64,000 bases of DNA, taken from NCBI GenBank assembly GCA_963971575.1, contig OZ020611.1, positions 57,445,381 to 57,509,380 of the forward strand, read 5' to 3'. The notes under the pieces were generated by a model. It saw nothing but the letters and a program-made list of their open reading frames with translations, was not told where the DNA came from and searched no databases. The translations under genes were made by a program, and so were the position numbers. This DNA comes from Liopterus haemorrhoidalis (Eukaryota > Arthropoda > Insecta > Coleoptera > Dytiscidae). This document shows, one piece after another, positions 1 through 9,000 of the stretch (position 1 is its first letter; each line of letters opens with the position of its first letter).

Positions 1-1139
1 AGGATTACATTTATAGCAAAGATCTCCAGTTAAAACGACTAAAGGAGAATGCAGACAGTTTTAAATAAGCTGACCAGATTTTTTCACAGAAAAAGAGTAT
101 ACTAAAAAAAAGGTTACACTCCAAAAATTCAAATAATGAGCAAAAAACAGAGGTCCTCATTCAAAAATACTAGTGACGAGCAAAAAAAAAGTCTTCACTT
201 CCAAAATAGAAGTGATGAGCAAAAAAAAAATGTCCTCACTTCTGAACTAGAAGTAATAAAAACAAGTGACCATCAAAAAAAGTATATTCAGGGTTTTTTT
301 TTTTATAAAAAGTAAGAGTATAGAAAATATTACTCAAAAAGAGTAATAAAAAAAAAAGAGTGTAATACTCTTAAAAAGAGTACGTCTGGTCACCCTAGTT
401 TTAAAGAGTTAGCACTTGAAGCTGATGAAGCCCTCAACAAGAAAATTATTGAACAGGAAAATATTATCACAGCATTAAAGAAGGATATCATTAAATACAG
501 TTCTATATCTCAAAGCTTTTCTTGTGAAGACTGCGACATCTACAAGGATAAAATAGTTGAAGTCCAAAAAAATTTTAATTTACAAACTACTGAAATTACA
601 GATTTTACAATACAAACTAATAAATTAAAAGTCAAAGTAAAAGAACTTCAGCACGATCTAACACACTTAAAAAATAAAAATACTAATTTTAGTGATAAAT
701 ACTCCCAATCTACCATTCTGAATTCAACCACAAATCCCATATTGAAACCAACAACTCTCAAAAACAAGACTCGAAGAAACGTTTGCTATTTTTGGCGGAT
801 AGTCAAGGAAGGAACTGTGGAGAACTGCTAAAAAATACTCTGGGAACGAATTTCTACACTACGTGTCTATTTAAACCAAATGCTTGCTTTGAAGAAGTCA
901 CAAATAATGCTATACAATTAGCTAATGATTTTACGAAAGATGATTATGTTGTTATACTGGGTAGATCGAATAAGGCAATAAATGAAAAATTCATATCTAG
1001 ATCATTCTTAGAAATTTTACGAGATGCTATGTCACATACTAATATAATTCTGATCCTGGTTCCCTTTTGGAGAAATCGTGTTAATTTTAATTCAATTGTC
1101 CCCCAAAATAACTTTCAGTTTTTAAAAATATTGCCGTAA
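1..1139 (+). pseudogene. Non-LTR retrotransposon ORF1, interrupted and frameshifted
   Basis: A lysine/glutamate-rich reading frame runs up to the MITE at position 65 and resumes in the same frame after the duplicated 8 bases, continuing to about 780 (KELQHDLTHLKNK-type heptads suggest a coiled coil). Near 770-783 a one-base shift moves the frame to a segment that starts LFLADSQGRN and ends with a stop at 1137-1139. That second part resembles the SGNH/esterase-like ORF1 segment of CR1-type elements, in which ADSQGRN would be the block holding the nucleophile serine. In intact relatives such proteins bind element RNA. Partial at the left edge. Confidence 0.6.
66..397. mobile_element. hAT-like MITE, TAGGGTGACC family, copy A
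   Basis: The ends read TAAGCTGACCA and the inverse TGGTCACCCTA, and the element is bounded by a perfect 8-bp duplication GTTTTAAA (58-65 and 398-405). It interrupts the retrotransposon ORF1. The interior has repeated A-rich units of the type GAGCAAAAAAAA followed by GTCCTCACTTC, as in the copies at 39406 and 46898. No coding capacity. The 8-bp duplication is the hAT hallmark; assignment to hAT is inferred. Confidence 0.82.
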
Positions 1140-1343
1140 TAATAGATTCCAACAAACTCCTAACAGAAGACAATTTTACGTCACACGGTCTTCATATAAA
1201 CTACGGAGGTAAAAATAAGCTTATCACTAAAATTTGTAACTTTATTTTAATACAACGTGAACCCTCTACTATGATTATAAATGACTCATCATTGTCCATA
1301 AATAAAACAAAAAATAAGTTTTTTCGAGTGCAATAACAAGTCA

Positions 1344-2676
1344 GTGGTTAGCTTACTGTTCTTAAATATTCAGTGTATTCGTAACAAAATTAATATTGTG
1401 GATGCCTACGTTATAGATAAACGTTTTGACATTTTGTGCTTTGCGGAACATTGGTTAACAGTTAATGAAATAAGTGAATTTTATCTTGACTCTTATCAAA
1501 TTGCTTCTTACTGCTCCAGAAGAACAATGAAAAATGGTGGTGTAATGATCTTAACTAAATCTACTTATGAATGTACCGCAGTCGCAAAAATTAATAATCT
1601 CTGTGTAGAATTTCACTGTGAAATTTCAGCCATTTTAATTAGTAACTTGAACTAATAGTTCAAGTTACTAATATATCGCTCACCTGCAGCAAATTTTCAA
1701 ATATTTATGGATATAATTCAGCAAGTCTTTAGTTTGTTAGATCACTCAAAAAATGTAATCTTCTGCGGTGATTTCAATGTTAAATTTAACAGTAATGTAA
1801 AAGACTGTACTGAACTTATAGATTTTTTTAAGTACTTATGATATGACAACCCTTGTGGATTTCCCTACAAGAGGCAAAAATTGTCTCGATATTATTTTTT
1901 TCAATTTCAGATCTTCAAATTTTAGCGACACTACTGCAACAAAAGCCATTACTACTTTATCCGACCATGACGGCATTTGTTTTTCTTTCTCCTGTTCATG
2001 CAACACAGTTAAAAGTGATAAGTCCGACAATGTAACTATTAGACCTATAACCTTAGAAAAGAAAAATTATTTTTATAATAAACTGGACGAAACAGATTGG
2101 ACTGTTCTCAACAACTGTACAACTAATTGCAAGCCTTTTGATATTTTGATTTTTGAAATATTCTTGGCCAAATTTAATTCATGCTTCCCTCAAAAAACTA
2201 TAAAAGCAAATTCCAACAATCCTGATAGAAAACGTTCTAATGTATGGTTCGACAATAATATTAAGAATATGCGTACCACACTTCAAAATCTTGAAACAGA
2301 CTTTCAACAAAATCCTAACCCTATCAATAGATCCATTAGAAACAACTTCAGGACGAAATATCGCAAAACAATAACATACGCTAAAATAAAGGCTAATTCT
2401 GAATACGTTGCTAACTCCACTAATGTGTCTAAAGCATGTTGGCACGTAATTAATAACAATAGAAAAGTATCTAAAACCCGTCAGAATAGAAATAATACTT
2501 TAACACCGGACAATTTAAACACTTATTTCATCACCATTGCCAGTGAATTAATAAACAAAGTACCCGCTTCCAACACAAATCTATCTTCCTTCATGTCGTC
2601 AATGCCTCTTTTCAACGGAACGTTTTCTTTCAAGACTGTTACGTACAATGTTATTAGAGAAATCATCGATTCATAA
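1344..2676 (+). pseudogene. Non-LTR retrotransposon endonuclease region
   Basis: Reading across several frames shows the expected AP-endonuclease landmarks in order: LNIQCIRNK near 1362, FAEHWL with the catalytic glutamate near 1440, GVMILT near 1540, CGDFNVKF near 1765, the PTRGKNCLD block near 1865 and SDHDGICF near 1960. In active elements this domain nicks target DNA for target-primed reverse transcription. Stops and frame changes separate 1344-1655, about 1680-1840 and 1843-2676, so the protein is not made. The 2000-2676 part is the lysine/asparagine-rich linker that precedes the RT. Confidence 0.8.
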
Positions 2677-2679
2677 AAA

Positions 2680-3929
2680 GTAGTAACACAAAGGATGCCT
2701 ATTGCCTAACTACCAACCTATTAAAGGAAATGAAAAATGTAATCATAATACCCCTCACTTAGGCAATCAATCATTGCATATCAGCTAATTATTTTCCAGA
2801 TAGCTTAAAACTAGCATCAGTTATTCCCCTTTTCAAAAAGGGAGAAGAAAAGGATCCTAATAACTACCGTCCAATCTCTATTCTACCTACCCTGTCTAAA
2901 GTTCTAGAAAAAGCTCTATTTTTACAAATAGCTGCTTACTTTGAAGATAAAAATCTGTTTAATCCTTCACAATTTGGCTTTAGATCAAACAAATCAACAG
3001 TGGACGGAATTTTACATTTTCTGAATGAAGTTTCTGTTGCTTTAGAAAATGGTGAATTCTGTATGGCATCATTTTATGATTTAACTAAAGCTTTTGATTG
3101 CGTATGTCCCACTGTATTACTGGAAAAACTCTCATTATATGGTTTCACACCTGATAGTTGCTCCCTTTTAGAATCATATCTTTTAAATAGAATTCAATAT
3201 GTTAAATTTAATAATAAATTATCTGAAAGTTTGTCTCTTTTGTATGGAGTTTCACAGGGATCAATTCTAGGACCTATCTTGTTTATTATATACATTAATG
3301 ACCTGCCTTCATCAATTTCCACAAATTCCAAATCTATTTTATATGCAGATGACTCTAATTTTGTTTTGAGGTCATCAGACTATGATTAGCTATTAAATGA
3401 TACTGGTCACTGTTTCGAGGAAGCTCAGCACGGTTTATATCTAATAAACTCTCTATGAACGATGACAAAATTCAAAATATGCTCATCAGCTGTAGAAAGC
3501 ACATTTATGAAAATGAAGCATGCGTAAAATGTTTTGGTATTTACGTAGATCCGAAACTAACTTGGGAGCAACACGTTAATCATTTATGTAGTACTTTGTG
3601 TAAATCAATTTACTTGCTAAGGCAACTGGCTAATTCGGTTTCAAAGCCTATTCTCCTGATGGCATATTTTGGGTTGTTTCAGTCACATGTCTTATAGGAT
3701 ATTAGCCTGGGGACATGTATTATTGTCATATAGAATTTTTAGGCTACAGCGCCGAGCATTGAGAATAATTGCACGCATTTCCTATAGGGCTGATTGCCGT
3801 TCACATTTCGTTGATTTCAATATTAAGACTTTTCCTTTTTTGTATATTTTTCAAAGTTTACTGTATGTACACAAAACCAGTGGCGAAGGGAAACCTCCGC
3901 TAGACTTGCCCTCCCATAAAAAAAAATAA
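2680..3929 (+). pseudogene. Non-LTR retrotransposon reverse transcriptase region
   Basis: RT blocks are readable in order: NYRPISILPTLSKVLEK near 2860, the QFGFRSNKST block near 2970, FYDLTKAFDC with the first catalytic aspartate near 3075, GVSQGSILGP near 3250 and YADDS with the catalytic aspartate pair near 3345. The frame is open from 3000 to 3389, then broken; thumb-like pieces follow at 3455-3697 and 3669-3929. The catalytic motifs are intact but the gene is fragmented by stops at about 2760 and 3389 and by a frameshift near 3690. Coding stops near 3880, where another repeat begins. Confidence 0.88.
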
Positions 3930-4546
3930 AAAAAAAATTTTAAATTTAATTTTTTTTTTTTTTAAATTTGATAAATTTTCTAAAATACATCAAAATATGT
4001 TCTATACAAATTTTTGTCCAAGGCTTGGTTTACTAGTTACGAATTAATTATCGTGACCATTGAAACGTTACATATAAGCATGAAAAAATTTAGAATTGGA
4101 AAAATTTTAAACAGTTTTTCAAAAAATTTTCAAAATTTTTCGTTTTATCAAAAAACTTCTCAAATAAAAGTTATTAGTAATTGCATTTATAGTAAGTTTT
4201 GTTCAATAAATTTTTTCGAAATATTTTTCTGTTGCTAAATATTCGCAAAAATCTTAAAATCGACACGAGTAAACTCCCATTTCTAGTCAACCGATTTTCA
4301 TAAAAAACAATAGGGTTCTTCCCATTTAATAGGAGAATTTTTTAGTACCAGAACGAATTCTCTAAGTTGAACCGTTCTTGAGTTATCGTGTATACACACA
4401 CACAGACACACACACATACGGACGGCACTTCGAAAATAGCTTTTTTGGATTCCCTGGACCATGAAACGTGGTCATCAATCAAAATCTCGACATCGAAAAT
4501 TTTCGCGATTACAATACTTGCCCCTTATATATTAAGGTCGGGCAAG
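3878..4546. repeat. Interspersed repeat with ACTTGCCC/GGGCAAGT ends
   Basis: An AT-rich repeat begins near CAGTGGCGAAGGG and ACTTGCCC (3903) and ends at GGGCAAGT (4539-4546). A diverged copy lies in opposite orientation at about 58680-59200; both share the words that include GACACGAGTAAACTCCCAT and the neighbouring TAGTCAACCGATTTT. It contains a short (CA)n stretch near 4390 and no coding capacity. It replaces the expected 3' end of the retrotransposon at 1-3930, so it either inserted there or marks a deletion. Family name unknown. Confidence 0.5.
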
Positions 4547-4585
4547 TAAAAAAATTGATGTGAAGTGTGAATATTCACACATTTC

Positions 4586-5480
4586 AGGGTTTCGCAGGTA
4601 TATAATAAGTGAAGGCGGTATGCTGAGTGTGTAGGACAAATTTTACTTTGTAGTAATCACGACAAAATGAACGATATTTTTAAAATAATTTATCGTCTGT
4701 TAATCATATAATAAGATAATTATTAAATTTACGCTCTTAAAAATTAAATACAACATTTGTCAAAATATAACTAGAATTTTTACAAAATAATTTCAACATA
4801 ATAAAAATGCAAAAAAAAAAACAGAAAAAATAAAATTCACTCAGTACTGGAACTCGAAACCCTTCGTTTACCAGCGAGTTTTAGCTTACGACACCAGTGC
4901 TCTAACCAATAACGCCATCATACGCCTTACAATGTGAGTGTCTTACATTGGTATAACTTTTGTACTTTGTGAACTAAAAACCACAAAAAATGCGTTATTT
5001 TCCGAAAACATAATCTGATCAAAAATTCCTGTTGTACTATTTCGGTTCACACCAATATACATTACTTAGAATTTTTTTAGATTTTTAGTTTAAACCATCT
5101 GGGCTACAGGTGTGGGACAAAATTTTTTTTGCACAATTTTGGCAAAAATCGCATCAAAATAATTTATTTTTCAAAAATAAAAATTTGATCGTTAATCCAC
5201 GTACTAAGAGCTTTCATTTGATACCCTACTCATAATTTAAAAAAAATATTTTTGTTTTCGATGAGCACATATTTGTTTATATTTTTAGGGGGGTATGTTT
5301 TTTAGATGTTTTAGTATTTTTCCTATGTGCGGGTCAAAGAGTTGTATAAGCATGCCAAATTTCAACTTTCTAGGTTTAGCCGTTTGGCTACAATTTTTAC
5401 CGAACAGACAGACAGACAGACAGACAGACAGACGACAAAATGACGGTATAAGGGTTTTTTGGTCATACCTACAAAACCCT
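4586..5480. mobile_element. TIR repeat, AGGGTTTCGCAGGTA family, copy 1
   Basis: It is bounded by AGGGTTTCGCAGGTA and the inverse TACCTACAAAACCCT. It carries a tRNA-like block (4838-4925, minus) and a (CAGA)n run at 5404-5432 followed by GACGACAAAATGACGGTATA. Related copies lie in both palindrome arms (24610-25612 and 28915-29923), and a partial copy starts at 54195. No transposase is visible. No target duplication stands out, so the superfamily is open. Confidence 0.65.
4838..4925 (-). repeat. tRNA-like module inside the AGGGTTTCGCAGG repeat
   Basis: On the minus strand a block resembles a tRNA. An A-box-like TGGTTAGAGCACTGG is followed at roughly tRNA spacing by a B-box-like GGGTTTCGAGTTCCAG. 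Acceptor-stem pairing is not convincing, so it is probably a tRNA-derived SINE-type segment, not a working tRNA gene. The copies in the palindrome arms carry a different tRNA-like sequence at the same position. Confidence 0.45.
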
Positions 5481-5543
5481 AAAAATCAGATCTATCTACA
5501 TATGAAGAAAATCATAGTTACAACACAAGAAATAAAGGTAACA

Positions 5544-5545
<2 letters not shown>

Positions 5546-5594
<49 letters not shown>
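5546..5594. repeat. (TA)n microsatellite
   Basis: About 48 bases of uninterrupted TA dinucleotide. Confidence 0.95.
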
Positions 5595-5599
<5 letters not shown>

Positions 5600-5659
5600 A
5601 TTATATTTTATATTTATATTTATATCTATGTCCTCAATTTTAAACTTTATATATTTATA

Positions 5660-5728
5660 ATTTTGACTGACTAAAAACAGTCCTTGTTATTGTAATTTAG
5701 TCAATAAATATATTATTATTATTATTAA
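5660..5728 (+). mobile_element. 3' tail of a non-LTR element, (ATT)n end
   Basis: TTTTGACTGACTAAAAACAG precedes AATAAATATATTATT and an (ATT)n tail. Similar tails with short ATT repeats end the fragments near 11575 and 38850 and, in reverse, at 20758. Such short tandem tails are typical of CR1-like 3' ends. Confidence 0.45.
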
Positions 5729-5741
5729 AATACATATCCAT

Positions 5742-6035
5742 AATAGAATTTCAGATATCTGTAATTCGTCTTGACACATCCTTAAATGAATTTAAGAAAT
5801 CTGCAATTTACGGAATTACAGATATCTTAAATTCATTTAAGGATGTGTCAAGACGAATTACGGATATGTGGAGGGGAATTCGAGATATCTGAAATTGAAT
5901 TATGGATATGTGAATTAGAATTAGAAATATTACGGAACGCAGGCAAATGATAAAACGGCTTCCCATAGGATACGGATATGTTTTTTTCTTGCAGATATCC
6001 ACGGATACGGATACGGATAAGCATATCTGGCACAT
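5742..6035. repeat. Imperfect inverted repeat and GGATATG-rich minisatellite
   Basis: The first about 55 bases, which include GATATCTGTAATTCGTC and CACATCCTTAAATGAATT, recur inverted between about 5813 and 5868, giving a hairpin with a very short loop. Downstream to 6035 come degenerate tandem words of the GGATATG, AGATATCTG and ACGGATACGG types. No protein-coding signal is credible here. Confidence 0.7.
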
Positions 6036-6078
6036 TTTGAATCCAAAATTAAATAATCGATTAATATAATGGCGTTAC

Positions 6079-9000
6079 CTGTTTCCACCACTTCATCATT
6101 ATCTTCCATCTTCGAAATGAAGTCATGTTGACGATTTGTACTTTGTTGATATCTTAGCTCATTATTTTCTATTTGAAGTTTCAAATTCTCGGTATCCAGG
6201 TCCTTAGTTAGGGCCAGTAACTCTTGCAGTATTACTTTTTGTGCGTAGATTTTGAACTGCATTTCTGACACTGACTGTTGAATGTTTTGGTTTTCGACTA
6301 ACAAGTTGTTTATAATTGCTATTGCCTTTGTCGGCGGCGGTTGTCTGATTAGATAGGGCTCAACTGGAAAACAATAATTTTACACTATTATTATTCGTTC
6401 ATATTTTAAACTATATTTTGCATTTAAGATAATTCTATACTGTAAGAGAAGTTAGTTGGTCCGGTGCCGGGTAAAAAGAGTAGGGGAGACTGTTGTACCT
6501 TGAGCATAATGTACCTTGGAACAACTTGTAAGTTCCTAACCGTATCATCTAGGGGCCTCTATATGATATATGTAGTGTATCAATGTTGTTAGACAGCAGT
6601 TTTTTTTTTTTAGTTGGTTTGCGACTAAATTATTGAAAAAAAAGGTATTTTAGAGTTAAAAGCTAGTTACTTTTGAGGTTATGTTAACGTGAAGATGTAA
6701 TAATTATAAAATAAAACACTGTCTCTTTTCTTCACTTTTTTTATTAATAATACTAGATGTACATTTCGACAGCTATGCTGTCATCTTCAGTAGTGCAGTA
6801 AATTTAAAATTGAATTTTTTATGTGTTGTTATCTATATATATAAAAGGCAGTGTCCTGACTGACTGACTGACTGACTGACTGACTGACTCACTCATCACC
6901 GCCTAGCCCAAACCCTTGGGCCTAGAAACTTGAAATTCGGAGAGTATATTCCCTTCATGACGTAAGCACCCACTAAGAAGGGATTTTTCGAAATTCCACT
7001 CCTAAGGGATGAAAAGGGGTGAAATGTGATTTCACGAATTACTTAATATCTCTTAGGGCCGATGGGATATCGACTTAGTTTTTGCTTACAAGTATTACCC
7101 ATACAAATGCCGAAAAACTAATTTCGGCATTTTGCCCTAATGAACCCCTAAAGGGGTGAACCTACAATCGGGGTGGATTATACATCCCGTTGTATTTCCT
7201 GTGATCGTTTAGTTGCAAGATTACTTTTCGGCACATAGGTGTCTTTTTAAAATATCTCGAAATGGTATTGACAGTTTTTTGAAATTTCACCCCTAAAGGG
7301 TGAAAAGGGGTGAATTGTGATTTTAAGGATTCTTTAATTTCTCTTAGGACCAATAAGATATCGATTTGCTTTTTGCTTACAAAGATTACTCATACAAATA
7401 CCGAATCACCAATTTCAGGATTTTGTCCTAATCAACCCCTAAAGGGGTGGATCTACAATCGGGGTGAATTATACATCCCGTCGTAATTCCTGTGTTCGTT
7501 TCGTTGCAACATTACTTTTTGGCACATAGGTGTCTTTTTAAAATATTGCGAAATGGGTTTGACAGTTTTTTAAAATTCCACCCCTATGGGTTGAAAAGAG
7601 GTGAATTGTGATTTCAAGGATTCCTTAATATCTCTTAGGATCAATAAGATATCGATTTACTGTTTGCTTGCAAAGATTATCCATACAATTACCGAAAAAT
7701 TTATTTCAGGAATTTTTCCTAATCAACCCCTAAAGGGGTGGATCTACAATCGGGGTGAGTTATACATTCCGTCGTATTTCCTGTGTTCGTTTAGTTGCAA
7801 TATTACTTTTTAGCACATAGGAGTCTTTTTAAAATATCTCGAAAAGGTTTTGATAGTGCTTTAAAATTTCACCCCTATAGGGTAAAAAGGGGTGAATTAT
7901 GATTTCAAGTATTTCTTAATATCTCTTAGAATCAATAAGATATCGACTTGCTTGTTGCTTACAAAGATTACCTATACAAATACCGAAAAACATATTTCAG
8001 GTTTTTGTCCTAATCAACCCCTAAAGGGGTGGATCTACAATCAGGGTGAATTATACATCCCGTCGTATTTCCTGTGTTCATTAGTTGCAGCATTACTTTT
8101 TGGCACATAGGTATCTTTTTAAAATATCTCGAAACGGGATTGACAGATTTTTAAAATTTCACCCCTAAGGGTTGAAAAGGGGTGAATTGTGATTTCAAGG
8201 ATTCCTTAATATCTCTTAGGACCAATAAGATATGGACTTACTGTTTGCTTGCAAAGTTTATCCATATAATTACCGAAAAACTTATTTCAGGATCTACAAT
8301 CGGGGTGAGTTATATATTCCGTTGTATTTCCTGTGTTCGTTTAGTTGCAACATTACTTTTTGGCACATAGGTGTCTTTTTAAAATATCTCGAAACGGTTT
8401 TGATAGTTTTTTAAAATTTCATCCCTAAAGGGTGAAAAGGGGTGAATTGTGATTTCAAAGTTTTCTTAAATCTCTTAGGGCCAATAAGATATCGACTTGC
8501 TTTTTGCTTACAAAGATTACGCATACAAATACCGAAAAATATATTTCAGGATTTTGTCCTAATCAACCCCTAAAGGATGGATCTACAATTGGGTTGAATT
8601 ATACATCCCGTCGTATTCCCTGTGTTTGTTGAGTTATAAGGTTTCTTTTTGGCACATAGGCGTCTTTTTAAAATATCTCGAAATGGTTTTGACAACTTTT
8701 TTAAATTTAACCCCTAAAAGGTAAAAAGGGGTAAAATGTGATTTCAAAGATTGTTTAACATTTTTTAGGACCAATAAGATATCTACTTGGTTTTTGCTTA
8801 CAAAAACTACCCATACAAATACTGAATCACCAGTTTCAGGATTTTGTCTTAATCAACCCCTAAAGGGGTGGATCTACAATCGGGGTGAATTATACATCCC
8901 GTCGTATTCCCTATGTTTGTTGAGTTATATGGTTTCTTTTTGGCACATAGGCGTATTTTTAAAATATCTCGAAATGTTTTAACAATTTTTTTAAATTTTA

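Larger units (their letters stand above)
1..3930 (+). mobile_element. Decayed CR1/Jockey-like non-LTR retrotransposon
   Basis: In 5' to 3' order the stretch carries a coiled-coil-like ORF1 with a hydrolase-like segment, an AP-type endonuclease, a reverse transcriptase and the start of the RT thumb region. Reading frames are broken by stops and single-base frameshifts, so it cannot be autonomous. The 5' end lies off the window. The 3' end is cut near 3880, where coding similarity stops just before an A-rich stretch. Its ORF1 is split by a MITE at 66-397. Superfamily is inferred from the domain order and from the RT and endonuclease motifs; the exact clade (CR1 or Jockey) is not resolved. Confidence 0.88.

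Noticed and set aside
4838..4925. Functional tRNA gene
   Set aside because: A- and B-box-like words exist but the acceptor stem does not pair well, and the block is embedded in a repeat family.
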